Assembly: GCA_030737875.1 (NCBI GenBank)
Contig: CM060923.1
Coordinates: 34,030,501 to 34,094,500 of the forward strand
Direction: 5' to 3'
Origin: Allium sativum
Lineage: Eukaryota > Streptophyta > Magnoliopsida > Asparagales > Amaryllidaceae
DNA length: 64,000 bases
Position 1 is the first letter of the stretch; each line of letters opens with the position of its first letter. Made by a program: the position numbers and the translations under genes. Below the pieces are notes generated by a model. The model saw only the letters and a list, made by a program, of their open reading frames with translations. It ran no database searches and had not been told where the DNA came from. This document shows, in pieces, positions 34,301 to 46,287 of this stretch.

Positions 34301-36742
34301 ACCAAAATACAATTATATGATACAGACAACACAGTAAAAAAGTACACCATATACAGTATAAGTACCACATAACAGTGTAAAAATTAGACCCGTCGAAAGC
34401 AAAATAAGAGCTTAATGCACTTGATGAAAAGACATGATAGGATGTGCAGACAACTCCATTGTTTGACCTCATAGAAGCATCGATCAGTGTAAGGAAAACG
34501 TCTAAGTTTACATGAAGGAGGCAGTCAAAGACCATCACAAGAAGGAAGACGTCGAGGTTTACTATAAAATTTTCATATATTGTGTTATATGATGAGATAA
34601 AAAATATGTGATTGATTTTTGTGTGTTTTGAATGTTTGAATGACATTGGCCTTAAAATTTTGGTATTTAAATACCATAAAATATATTCGAATGAAAAAAA
34701 TTGAGAGATACATAAAAGATATAAGGAAAATTTATATTTTTCCTAAATATGAGTTGAACTTCTAATGGTCTTAGGAATATAAACTTGTTTTTAATGAATA
34801 AAACATTTATAAACGATGTTTATAAATGAAGTGAATAATTGTCATTGGATAATTTGGTCATATAAATTCTAGCGTGAATTTAAAAAGGAAATTTGAAATT
34901 GATTTGAAAGGAAATGATGAATTTTATTCCGAAGTTAGAAATGTGAATGGAATAGAGATAAATCCAAAAGAATTTATAACTGGAAATCGGCTAATATTTT
35001 AAGAACTATAATTTAAATTTAATAGTTTAAGAATCTAGTATTTTCAGTATTTAAAGATATGGAAATAAATTTAATGTTTTTATCAATAAATTTTGTATTA
35101 ATGTAATATTACCTTAAATTATAACTATTAAGATAAAAAGGTTTTACAGAAATCGAAGAAAGGTGCCTTTAAATGTTATAAAATTTATGGCTTTAGAATT
35201 ACCTTTAAGGAGAAAGGTTGAATATGTAAATAAATAGGAAAGTATAATAAAAAATAGTAATAAATGAAGCCTATAATTATATTTGTATAAATGAACATAC
35301 AATGGAAATCGGATAAGTAGATTTACAATAGGTTTGAAATCAATACTTTATAAATGGATTGGAAGTCAATATGGAGTTAAACCAAATTATGGGTAATTTT
35401 AGACCTTAAATGGAGTTTGGTAAAAATAGAACTTATAATGGAATTTATAAGTAAGAATTTTATAAATAGAAGTTTATAAAATTTAAATGGGAACTGGAAA
35501 TATTTTTAGGAAGATTAAAATGGTTTTCTTTGTAAGCGAAGTATGGATTTTAAGCAAAGAGAATCCAGGAGAAAAAAAACTTATGAATTTTGGTAAACAA
35601 ACCAAAATGGGAATTTTGCTTATTAAAGGAATTTTATAAAATATAAAGTGATTATAAATGAGGGTTTATAAAAGTGAAATCAAATTTATTTTGATAATTG
35701 AATCATGGGATGTAGAAAGTGAAATGTATACACGTTTCAAAGTGGAATATTAGCTAGTTGATATTTTTGGAATGATAATTCAAAAATAAATTGAAACTTT
35801 TTTCTAAAGTATTTTGGAATGAATTTAGTATCAGAAACATAGATTTCAACACTTATTGTTGTAATAGACATTTTCCAAATAGGAGAAAAATATAGACTAT
35901 AATTCTATTGCTATCGTAATGATTTCCGAAAACGATTTCGTTTAAGTTGAATATAGGATTTTGACTTATATGCTATATTTGATAGTTATATTAGAGATGG
36001 GTAATGTTTGACCATTCTGAAGTTAATAAAGTTATTCAGTCAAGGTCTGAGAGGTAATTATACCCAACTCGATTGATTTCATTATTAACCTATAAATAGA
36101 AAAGTTCAGTATCGAAGATCAATTTTAAAATATAGTTAGTTGAATATAGGGTATTTTGGGTTGTCGTAACAATGTTTTACACAACATTTGTTTTAACCCA
36201 AGAAAGTGCAGTTTAGAGATATAATAACGAATATTTTGTATGCGTAGAAAATGAATGGTTTTGTAAAAGAGATAAATAAAGGGAAATGTTTTCTAACTGT
36301 AATAAGAGATAATTTCCAAGCATAGGAAATGAAGAGTTTGTGAAATACTGAAATGTTTTCCAAGTGTCCTGAGGGAAAATTTGTTTTTTTTTAAACATCC
36401 CAGTAGAGATATTTTAAGGAAAATATATGGAAATGATTTAATTAATTATATATTAATTAATAGGGGGCTCAATGCTACTTGGATGAATATTAAATCGAAT
36501 GTTTTGTTGAATGTTTGTTTATTTGATAGTTAAATAAACGACCATCGAATTATTGACCAATTATATATTACTGTTGTCAGTACGCAGAGACCGGGGTTGC
36601 ATTTACTATCTGAAACCACTCTATATAGGCATATGCGTTGCGAATTAGATTATGTTGAAGATAATCGAAGACGGAGTAAAATGAAATGGCTATTCCAATT
36701 AATCATAGGTAGAAATTATCTAAGATGGATTAATAGGAAATA
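34301..36742. other. AT-rich non-coding DNA
   Basis: Dominated by AAATTTATAAA-like words. No coding frame with recognisable content. Frames on the minus strand (for example 34254-34646) have no domain-like pattern. Confidence 0.45.
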
Positions 36743-38340
36743 GCGATCCGAAATCCCCCGATCTCAGAAGAGACGAGAAACAGCGGATTGCTTTGAGAAC
36801 ACGACGCATCAGAACACAAACAACAGAACATTTCATCGCTATTACAACAATTTACATCAGAGTACAAGATATCAGAGTTCAAAGAAATAATATTACATAG
36901 CGAAAATAAAATAATATCAGAGATTAAAATACATAGCAGCGGAAAATAATACATAAGTATGATGCGTAGCGAAAAAAAACAGCAACTAGCACAACTGAAT
37001 GAAATATACGGATACAAAGCTTTCCGAATATTGCTCTAGCTGTAGTCCAGGATCCTATGAATATAAATATCTGCAAACCAAAACTACTAGCTGCCCATGT
37101 GGAAAATAGGGGCACCCAGAGTTTAGGTAGAAACAATAAAGTCCGAGTCAGTCATGGGACTGGTGTGAGAACTAAAACAATTATTAACTATTTAATTTAA
37201 GGGTTGGGAAATCATGGGACCACGCCGTATAACACGTAACAGATTTACTCCATATGAATTTTACTTTAAAATAAAACAGCGCTATGCTTTTTGGAAAATG
37301 AAGCTATTATAAGACTCAGATCCCATCACACAATGCAACGCAAGCCGAAGGATAGAGTTTTCCCTTATAATAGTCAAACATACTTGGTACGTTTAAAACA
37401 AATCATTTTGATATTTCTATAAGTGCATAACATCAAAATCAGCTTCAAATATAAATGTATCAATCATTGATGACATGAGCGCCCTATCCCACTGTGTCGC
37501 CATATGGGTTTACATATAAAGCCAAAAAATGTCGTATTGGAAATGTGACGACAAAGAATTTCGCTCGATCCGAATCAGTCGCTAAACCGATCAAGACCAT
37601 TCGAAACCCCTGATCGCTTTGAGAACACGACACATTCGAACGCAAACAGAAGAACATTTCATTGTATATTACAACAATTCCATCAGATTACAAGAATATA
37701 CAGAGTATTAACAAATAAAATACATTCGATAAACATCAGAGATTACAATAAACTACATAGCAGCGGAAAATAATACAATACATAACTGAAAGAGATATAC
37801 AGATACAGAGCTTTCCGGATATCATTCCAGCTGTAAACCAGGCTCCTGTGAATATAAATCTGCAAAACTAAAACTATTAGCTGCCCGTGTCAAAATAAGG
37901 GCACCCAGAGTTTAGGTTGAAACAATAAACTCCAGGTCAGTCATGTGACTGGTGTGAGAACTAAAACAATTATTAATCTTTATTTTAAAGTTAGGTAAAT
38001 CAAGGGACCACGCCTATAACACGGAACGAGTTTCCTTCCAAGAATACCAGTACATAAAACAACAGCGCAATGCTAAATAAAGAACAATGAAGTTATTATA
38101 AGACCCAGGTCCCATCACACAATGCAACACAAACTGGAGGATAGGGTTTTCCCTTATAATAGCCAAAGCATGCTTGATACGTTTAAAACAAATCATTTGA
38201 TACTATAATAAGTGTATAGCGTTTATAACAATTTCAATCATAAGTATCAATCATAGACGGCATGGGTACCATATATCATGTCGCCATACTAGGCTCTACA
38301 ATCAAAACCGCAAAATGTCGTATTGGAAGTTGGATTATCA
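36743..38340 (-). repeat. Tandemly duplicated LTR-like tail (two units of about 800 bp)
   Basis: Unit 1 (about 36743-37544) and unit 2 (about 37545-38340) are diverged direct repeats. Shared blocks include GCTTTGAGAACACGAC, GGGCACCCAGAGTTTAGGT, GACTGGTGTGAGAACTAAAA and the final AATGTCGTATTGGAA. Unit 2 begins TGTGACGAC, which read on the minus strand is an LTR-type end (GTCGTCACA). I infer the duplicated 3' tail of a minus-oriented LTR, perhaps from unequal recombination. Confidence 0.6.
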
Positions 38341-41300
38341 TTTGTGATATGAACCGAGGCTAGGGATCGTCCTCACCGATTCGAGACTGTCTAGCCCGAG
38401 TCTCAGGTCAGAGCTCGAGTGACCTTGGATCGTCAGGGCCGGTCCACCGATGTGGATTAAACTTAAATCTTGAACACTGCGTTTCCCCGCCCTATGGGGC
38501 GTAAGTGAGCCAACGAATGACTCCATCAGACCCGGATTGTCCGATCTAACCGAGGCGCCTCAAAATCCATCATCCACATAAGCAATGTCAGCCAGTTCAA
38601 GCACTGACACCACTTTTAACTAGAAGGAAACACATGCCCTCCCTGATGTCCTTCTCCCGTTTCTGGTTCACATCGGGGTGCGAGGCTCACGAATTAATGC
38701 TACACAAAGCTACGCCACAAAGGTTGTGCTTTGATCATCAACCACAAGACTTTGCTTTTCAACAGAAGTCTTGATCATTTGCATCTTAGCATGCCACACA
38801 GGCAATTCATGCTATGCAACCGATATCAATCACACAGAATGAAATCCGATGTCAGACACACAGTCCATACCAGTTCGTTCTGGGTCTGAACGAAACTGGA
38901 GGCACCTTGTACCTCGCATATGCATCAATCTCCAAGTACGTCTGGACGATCACCAACTGATTCCCTCCTCTTGGGTGTACAGCCCAATCAAGATCATCAG
39001 TAATTATTCAAACGATGTGAAGACCTCTGGTCTTCTACCACCGTCTTCATCTTTGACTTATCGTCGTATCAGTTATTCAGAATGGGATAAACCCGACCTT
39101 TCCGAATAACTCTCGTATGTAATAAACAAGTGTTACACAAACATAACATACGCATCATTCCAATTCATCCGCCACTAACCGTAAATTAGTAAGAGAACAA
39201 TTCCCCAGATATTAACCCCGAAGGCCGAAACCAACATCATATCAATACCCAGGAAACCATTCATCTTAACTAATCTTCCGTTGGTTGCTAAATTTCACAT
39301 TTTTAGGGAAAGGTTCCCATTAATTTTATCAAAGACAAATTATTTAAATTTATTCTTTAATCTTCTTTTGAATATCAATTCAAACCAAATTATGGTTTAT
39401 CCAAACTAGTCGGGATTAACGAACCTTACCGAAGTAATCAATTGTTAAATTTCCCAACCCCAACCTATTCATCCCATGAAGTAAAACTGGTAATACTTCA
39501 TATCTAACACCACGGTGTTATCGATAAATTCAATTACCATTTCACGTTTAAATCTAATTAAAGATTTAACTATCGTCTGGAGTAAAACTGGTGGTACTCC
39601 ATTATCGATCATTTCTTGAATTTGATAATTTTAATTATCAAATTCACTTTTCAATCTATTTAAAGATTCATTAAAACTCCACTTAGTTTTAATCTTTAAC
39701 TGGGTCAAAGAACCAATGTCATTTAAAACACAGTTCACGATAAACCCTAATCACATTCTATTCCATCAGCCTTTAACCGTAAATTAGCAAGTGAACAATT
39801 CCCCAAGTAATAACCCCGAAGGCCGAAACCAACATCAGATCAATACCAAGAAATTATTCAACTTAACTAATCTTTAGTTAATTTTTGATTTTCTTAACTC
39901 CGTTGGGTCTAAGAACAGTATTATTAAAGATACCGTTCACGACAACCCAAAATCACATTCCATTAATTGTCGGGTTAAAGAACAAATGTTATTTAAAACA
40001 CCGTTCACTATAAACCCAAAAATCAATTCCAATTCAATTCCAATTAAATACCATTTCGTTGTTATACCTCATTAAATCTAAATAAAAAGATTTAATCTTT
40101 TTCTCAACTGGGTTTAAGAACAGTGTTAATGAAGACACCATTCACGACAAACCCAAATCCCATTTGATATTAAATACAAAGCTCTGAATAGAAAATATAT
40201 TGGTTTATATTCAATATCAAATACTACAACCAACAAATATCGTGTTGGAAATAACGATATTAATATATCTTTCAAATTTCCATAACAATATCTGTATAAT
40301 CACGAAATTCAATATCGAAATACTCTGAAGATAATTTCGATTCAAATCCATTTCCAGTTTATATATATTGGGAATTCTGGTTATTTTCAAAACCATTTCA
40401 AATCCAATCTATTTATTTTTCAAAATAATTGAATTATAATTCTAGTTCAAAACTAGTTCATTTCGATAAAAATCTATTTTTATCTTTTCAAATATGGGAT
40501 TTTTCATCCCAATTCTTTCCAAATCATTTCTTATGATTTTACACTAATTATTAATATTTTTAATAATTTTATCAAGGCCCGTACAGTCGATTTCCATTGA
40601 CGGCCATCGAACTGCAACTTACAGCGACCTTTTACAAATTTGATTTGGACATAATTCCAAATCCAACCTTTATATTTCTAATTTCTAATATTCGTTAGAA
40701 AGCTCTTTTCGATACGAACCCAACGGTTCCGGTTTCAGGAGAATCCGACGGTCGGATCTCCCGCAACCTCCATTCGAAGTCAATGGTCGAAATTCACGAA
40801 CTGCCGCGGCGCAGCGCGTTCTATTCAGGCCATTATATATATAATATATATTATATATATTTCGTCAATTTCCTTTTAAAACGAATTTTATAAATCGTTT
40901 TAAATTCGTTTTCGAAACGATTTCAACTTCCTTTTCAAATTCAAATCAAAATTGAATTTTTCAATATAAATTTGTTTTAATTTCATTTCAAATCGATTTC
41001 CATTCAATTTCAATTTAATTCGAATTTCAATTCATTTCAATTTAATTCGAATTTCAATTCTATTCAATTTCAAATCTATTCTATTTAATTCGAATTTCGA
41101 AATCACTTTCAATATTCATTGAAAAATGAATAAAATCGATATAAATATCGTTAATGTCAAAATGGCGTCAATCTAATCAACACGGCTTCATATATTTCTA
41201 TTTTCAAAAATTCTATTTCAAATATTTCATTTTCAAATATTTCTATTCAAATATTCCTTTTTCAAATATTCTATTCAAATATTTCTTTTTCAAAATATTC

Positions 41301-41824
41301 TATTCAAATATTTCTTTTTCAAAACTGGAATGAGGCCCAATCAATTACCATATAATGTTAATTATATGGATTTTCTACAACATATGTATAAAATAACAAC
41401 GATAAATAATCAACCATCATCCAGAATGCACCGCACAAGTGCATAAGCATTAAATATAAATATTTAACGCTTATAACAGCCTGTCAATCAATCGATCGAC
41501 ATACAACTAATTATTGGGATTAGTGTATGTCATATATCATCCCAATACCCGTGTGGGGTTTCAATCAATCAAACACAGATTTTATTTGTGCAGTTGGGCG
41601 ATGTGTAAAATTTATCGTCCCAATCAATATCAGTCAAATGTGTGTATATAAACAAATCGTCCAATTTGTTTATATTTATTTCATTTAAATACACGTTAAA
41701 AATTCTATTTTCAACTATAAAATATTTTATTTCATTTCACATCACATCACACAATCAACTACACATCAAAATCAAACAAATAAGCATACAAGCCGTCCAT
41801 GGTCTGTGGACGACGGGTGTTGGT
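38341..41824 (-). repeat. Minus-oriented LTR-like stretch with internal direct repeats
   Basis: Continues rightward from the duplicated tail. It includes a GC-richer part (38345-39110) and two copies of a block with GAACAATTCCCCA and CCCCGAAGGCCGAAACCAAC (starting about 39178 and 39776). Several short repeats around CCGTTCAC-A-AAACCC lie between 39730 and 40160. AT-rich palindromic DNA lies at 40833-40862 and a TTTCAAATATTTC array at 41190-41325. No coding sequence. It ends where LTR G begins. Confidence 0.4.
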
Positions 41825-42466
41825 TGTAACACCCCGTATTTTTAATGTAATTAAAAATGTATATATATATATATCCACAGATAGGATTAATATGGTGATG
41901 TATAATGAAAATTAATTAATATATGAAAGAAAGAAAGGATTGGTTGCATGCGATGTAAATATGTTGCATGCACTGATTTGCAAACATAATGCATTAACAT
42001 TAAAAGAAAAAGATTCATGCATTGGTTTAATTTAAGTATTGTAACTAACATGAAAAAGAGAAGTAAGAAAAGAACAATAATTATCATTGTTCTAAGACTT
42101 ATTAACAAAAGACTTTGTAGCTCAGTTGGTTAAGGCATTAGATTTGTAACAGGGAGGTCGGGGGTTCGAACCCCGGCGGCAGCATAATTTTTATCTCTGT
42201 TTTAAAGAGGGCCAATTGAACATGCAAATATATGTACATATACAAATTCAAAATTTGAAAGAATAAGAACGTACATATAAGGAAATAAAGAAAATATATG
42301 TATATACATGAGAATATATATATATATATATATATATATGCAGAAATATATGTATACGAAAGATAAAATTTAAGATAAGGCTATAGTAAATGAAATATGG
42401 CAAGAATTAAATAACGGTGCAACATCGTTTGAATTTTGAAAATAAAATGAAAGTTGTGCGTATATA
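41825..42466 (+). repeat. G LTR, part 1 (U3)
   Basis: TGTAACACCCCG start followed by AT-rich U3. Contains a tRNA-like insert (42111-42184) and an (AT)n run (about 42313-42340). U3 is about 400 bp longer than in the other LTRs. Confidence 0.75.
42111..42184 (+). other. tRNA-derived sequence (SINE head or decayed tRNA), not a working tRNA
   Basis: An A-box-like TAGCTCAGTTGG (42118-42129) and a B-box-like GGTTCGAACCC (42163-42173) stand at normal tRNA spacing, and the T arm pairs well. The acceptor strands (GACTTTG versus CGGCAGC) do not pair, and the anticodon stem is poor. The loop would read TGT (Thr). Best read as a pol III-type SINE head or tRNA pseudogene. Confidence 0.6.
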
Positions 42467-43453
42467 TGATCGACGCTAGTCTATGAATTAGAAAAGCGCG
42501 ACATTTAAATTAAATTCTGCAAGCATACAGGGGTGTAGCATACAGGTCGAACACAGGGAGGAAAGTTAAATTTTATTATTTATATGTTTCGTGGGCGTGT
42601 TAGACGAACTTTGGAGGTTGATTTTGCAAAACGAAACAAAATTAAAACTGTAATTTGATTCAGAACAGATCTAACTGAACCGACGATCAAATCACAATTT
42701 CAATGGAAAGAAAATGAAACTATGAATTAGATTTGAATCTAATCAAACCCAATTTGACCTAAGAAAATAATAAAAAGCAGAATTGAAATTGCAGAAATTG
42801 AAATAACAAACAAGAATTAAAATTAGGATTTCCGCTGAATCTAATCAGACGGTAAATCACTAATGCAAACAAGTGCAAAATACAAATAGTGTTCTACCGA
42901 ATCTAATCGTATAGACAACTCTAGTTGCTAAGAAAACAAAAAAAATGCAGAAAATAAAAGAGAAAGAAGAACTTTTATTAGAACAATGGAATAAGAGATG
43001 AGATAGGATGGTGGCTACAATGCCATTACAAGGGTATATATAGAGTAGATAGCCAAACCCTAACCCTAACCCTAATGGTAAATGGGCCTGGTCATTACAC
43101 CACTAATTAGTTTACAATGAGAAACATAAATGGGCCTTAGATAAATAAAGCAAATTTGGGCCTTTTCTCTTTTTCCTCTTGCTTCCTTGACATTTCTTCA
43201 TTGATTAGTGATGTTCAAAGCCTTTTCATCAATCCTTTTCTTGTCCAACAGCAACTAGATGTGATGTCTTCATCTACAATTCTTCAAAATGCAAATACAC
43301 AGCAAATTGAACTCTATTTCTCTACATTTCTGGTTGCATGCGGGCTGGGTTGGAATATCTGTAAAAGTAACAAAACAATACCCAAGTAATATTTATTTAT
43401 ATACAAAAGATAAGATATAAGAGCATAAAATAAACATATTTCTATGTCAATCA
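42467..43453 (-). repeat. Element F 3' LTR (987 bp)
   Basis: TGATCGACGCTAG...ATGTCAATCA on the plus strand. Minus-strand TATA-like TATATATA lies near 43035-43042. It contains a run of CCCTAA units (43056-43076) that resembles a telomere repeat but is only three units long. Confidence 0.93.
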
Positions 43454-43471
43454 AATACCCCCACACTTATC

Positions 43472-43493
43472 TTTTACTCGTCCTCGAGTAAAA
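43472..43493. other. Perfect 9-bp palindrome next to the F polypurine tract
   Basis: TTTTACTCG, four-base loop, CGAGTAAAA, starting 18 bp inside the F 3' LTR. Could fold as a hairpin at the 3' end of the genomic RNA. Confidence 0.7.
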
Positions 43494-44676
43494 AGAAAAT
43501 GAAAAACTAACTAAATAGGTCGCACTTTCGTAGGAAACACGATTGCATTGAGCGTATGCAACAAGCCGTTAAACCTCTAGGTGTCCCTAGTAGGACGAGT
43601 GGTGTCTCGTGAGGGTTTTCAGCGGATACTACCCACAAAATCCAAATGCAGTATGCTATGATTCTAATGAAACTATATGAATGCAATGGACATATGCAGA
43701 TAATAACGAAAAAATGAAAACACGACTTATTTCAGGAAAGTGGTACAACAAATTAAGTTGACAATCTCTGATCAGTTGATTTTATTTTAGATACCTCAAC
43801 TTGTCACAAATTTTTCAATATAAATCAAGTTTTCAAATGTTAAATTCCAGTTTGGCCAGTTAGTTCGGTCGATAACATAGTGCAGCCATGAAATAAATTC
43901 TTAGTTTGCTTGGCACAATTTGTAAAGTGGTATTCTAATTTTCTCATGTATGGCTAGTCAAATCAATAAGGTCAAGAAGTGTTTGGGCATCATCGCTTAT
44001 TCTTTATTCTATAAAATTTTAAAATTTATGATTAAGTACATACACCTAAAAAGACCAAGGTTTACCACCCATGCACTGCCTCGCGGACTAACGGAGAGTG
44101 AGTAAAGAGCTTGGCGGATTGTGCAGGCCGACTTTGACTTTGTCAACAACGTGTCGGTAATCCTTAGGTGTCCAATCCCATAAAATGAGACCAAGATATT
44201 CCAACTTTGACTTTGTCAACAACGTGTCGGATAGAGCTTGGCGGGTTTGCACACCAACGCTCGATATACAAGCAATGTTGGATACCCTTGGAATACTATT
44301 ATTATTATTATTATTATCGAAAATATAAGCACAAAAGAGAGTTATGCGAATTCAACTTAACACAACTTAGTTTTAAAGATTCGAAAAGCCAATATAAGTA
44401 TTTTAAGTCCTCCACTTATCAAAACAAAGTCTACAATATAGAATAGATTTCATGGCCATCACCTAAGAATCTCCCTATGTACCGGTTACACTATTATCCC
44501 TCAAAATTAAACTTTTCATTATATTTCCTATTCGATCTAAGTTGAGAGAGAAAAATACTATCAACTGGCTAAAAATTGTAAACTTATTTTGTTGTATCAA
44601 TTGAAAATGAGTCGTAATTTCCAAAAAAAAAAATTTATGGTATGTTACTACAATCTAACATGTATGATGGTCCTAC
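43494..44676 (-). other. Element F 3' untranslated region
   Basis: No coding frame of note. Contains repeated short blocks (ACTTTGACTTTGTCAACAACG at 44128 and 44208, limited divergence) and a (TAT)n run near 44290-44315. Confidence 0.6.
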
Positions 44677-46287
44677 TTAAATGGCTGAAAATGAAAAGAA
44701 ACAAAAAGAAAAAATTAAAAAGAAATAAAAACAAAGAAAAATGAAAAATGGATGAAATGCAGACTCCCCCCACACTTGAACTAACCAGTGTCCACACTGT
44801 AATTTTTTTCGATATTTGAAAGATAGTACCCAAAGGTGTATCAAATGCAAAATGATTTGAAGAATGAAATGGAGTTTAACCACTATATGCGAATGCCAAT
44901 CATATGTACAATGATATATGTGTTTGCGATGCATGCGATGCAAAGAATTCCACCATCTTTTTCCCCCACACTTGTTTCTAGCCCTATGAGTCCCATTCCC
45001 ACTGTGTCTAGGCATGTTTTCTAATAAGCGCAGGTTTTTGAAAACCATTTCATCTTTATGCCTAGATTTGTAGTCAAGTAGATAAATGTCCAGGGTCGTC
45101 CTAACCCGAAGTTTTTCAATCAAGCTAACATTCCAGAAATAATTCATGTGCTCAACAAATTTGTCAGTGTAATTGTTCAAAAATCTGTGATCGTTTATAA
45201 ACTCAGTTGCAATCGTGAAATTTAAATTCTGAGTGTTGTTCAAGACACTGACAATTTCAAACTCATTTGAAATTTTCTTAAAGTTTAAATTCTCGAACTC
45301 GTGACTTGAATATACTTCTTCCTCATTTGGCAACTTATCCTCGTACAATCCAAGGAATTCATGTTCATTAAAATCCATTTCCACTTTTGAGTTTTCGAAA
45401 AATTCAACATTTTCATTTTGTTCCATTTCAAAAATTTCAAGTTTCTTGTAGTCTGGAAGAGGAAGATCAAAAGTTGAGTTTAATTCTTTTTCCTGAAAAC
45501 AATCGAAGTCCAAATCATTTGTTGAATTTTTAACAACTTCATCTAGATCGTTATTCTCAATTTCGAAAGTTGTTATTTGAAAATTTACATTACCAGTAAA
45601 GAATGGATTATCTTCAGGTTCCTTGCTTGTTTGAATTTGATTTTGTTGCTCTTGTTGTTCTTTCAAAGTTGTCAATAAACAAAGAAGTTCATCAAGTTTC
45701 CTATCTTTCTTTTCTATCCTCTCTCTAAGAATGTTGAGATGATATTCTTCAGAATCGTCGATTAGAGAGCTCTCGTGTTGGATTTCTTGATTCTCAAAAT
45801 TATAATCCATATCAATTTCACAATCAAAATCATTTCCAATGTGGTGGCTGTTTGAATTTTCATTTTGATATTGGAAATCATTTTGATCATAAAAATTATG
45901 TTCGTAACCAAAACTGTTAATATCCGAGTGAAAATTGCAATTTTGTTTATTTTCAAAATGTTGATATGGGCTATTATTTTGAAAATTTTGGTTTATAGCC
46001 CCATACTGATGTTGATCAAAGCCATATTGGGGTTCAAAGCTGTTTTGATGGGTATGTGGCCCATAATCGAAATTATTGAAGTCAAAATTGAAGTCGCAAT
46101 TTCGATTATATTCATGATGTTGAAAATGTTGGTCATTTTGAAAATTTTGAAAATTGTTGGCATTGGACTCACAAAAATTCGGAAAATTTTGCTTTATGAG
46201 TTGTAATTCATACTCATACTCTTCAAGAGGACGTCTACTCAGGTTATGATTCCACATTTCTCTCAAAGATTTTTTTGAATCAGACAT
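44677..46287 (-). CDS. Element F ORF: Asn/Phe/Gln/His-rich protein of unknown function (536 aa)
   Basis: I do not recognise this protein. It starts MSDSKKSLREMWNHNLSRRP. Residues about 33-170 are strongly enriched in Asn, Phe, Gln, His and Asp with repeated (N)FQN / HNF-type words, resembling a prion-like or phase-separating domain. Residues about 182-218 (LRERIEKKDRKLDELLCLL) look like a coiled coil. An acidic region rich in Glu and Asn follows to about 400. No zinc knuckle, DSG or RT motif is present. The last 26 residues or so are almost all Phe/hydrophobic and come from an AG-rich strand, so the true end may differ. An uninterrupted 537-codon frame in a recently moved element suggests it is maintained, perhaps as a gag-like or RNA-binding protein (inference). 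Confidence 0.7.
   Translation of the reverse strand: MSDSKKSLREMWNHNLSRRPLEEYEYELQLIKQNFPNFCESNANNFQNFQNDQHFQHHEYNRNCDFNFDFNNFDYGPHTHQNSFEPQYGFDQHQYGAINQNFQNNSPYQHFENKQNCNFHSDINSFGYEHNFYDQNDFQYQNENSNSHHIGNDFDCEIDMDYNFENQEIQHESSLIDDSEEYHLNILRERIEKKDRKLDELLCLLTTLKEQQEQQNQIQTSKEPEDNPFFTGNVNFQITTFEIENNDLDEVVKNSTNDLDFDCFQEKELNSTFDLPLPDYKKLEIFEMEQNENVEFFENSKVEMDFNEHEFLGLYEDKLPNEEEVYSSHEFENLNFKKISNEFEIVSVLNNTQNLNFTIATEFINDHRFLNNYTDKFVEHMNYFWNVSLIEKLRVRTTLDIYLLDYKSRHKDEMVFKNLRLLENMPRHSGNGTHRARNKCGGKRWWNSLHRMHRKHIYHCTYDWHSHIVVKLHFILQIILHLIHLWVLSFKYRKKLQCGHWLVQVWGESAFHPFFIFLCFYFFLIFSFCFFSFSAI

Noticed and set aside
34254..34646. 130-codon minus-strand frame
   Set aside because: Cys/Phe/Tyr-rich chance frame in AT-rich DNA; no motif or neighbour support.
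36730..37017. 95-codon minus-strand frame in the duplicated tail
   Set aside because: Not preserved in the second unit of the duplication, so not under coding constraint.
42111..42184. Functional tRNA-Thr gene
   Set aside because: Acceptor strands do not pair and the anticodon stem is weak; kept only as a tRNA-derived sequence.
43056..43076. Telomere repeat tract
   Set aside because: Only three CCCTAA units, present in both F LTRs, and not the plant CCCTAAA form.
43156..43389. 77-codon frame repeated at 49017-49250
   Set aside because: The duplication is only because both lie in the F LTRs; it is antisense to element transcription and has no domain-like pattern.
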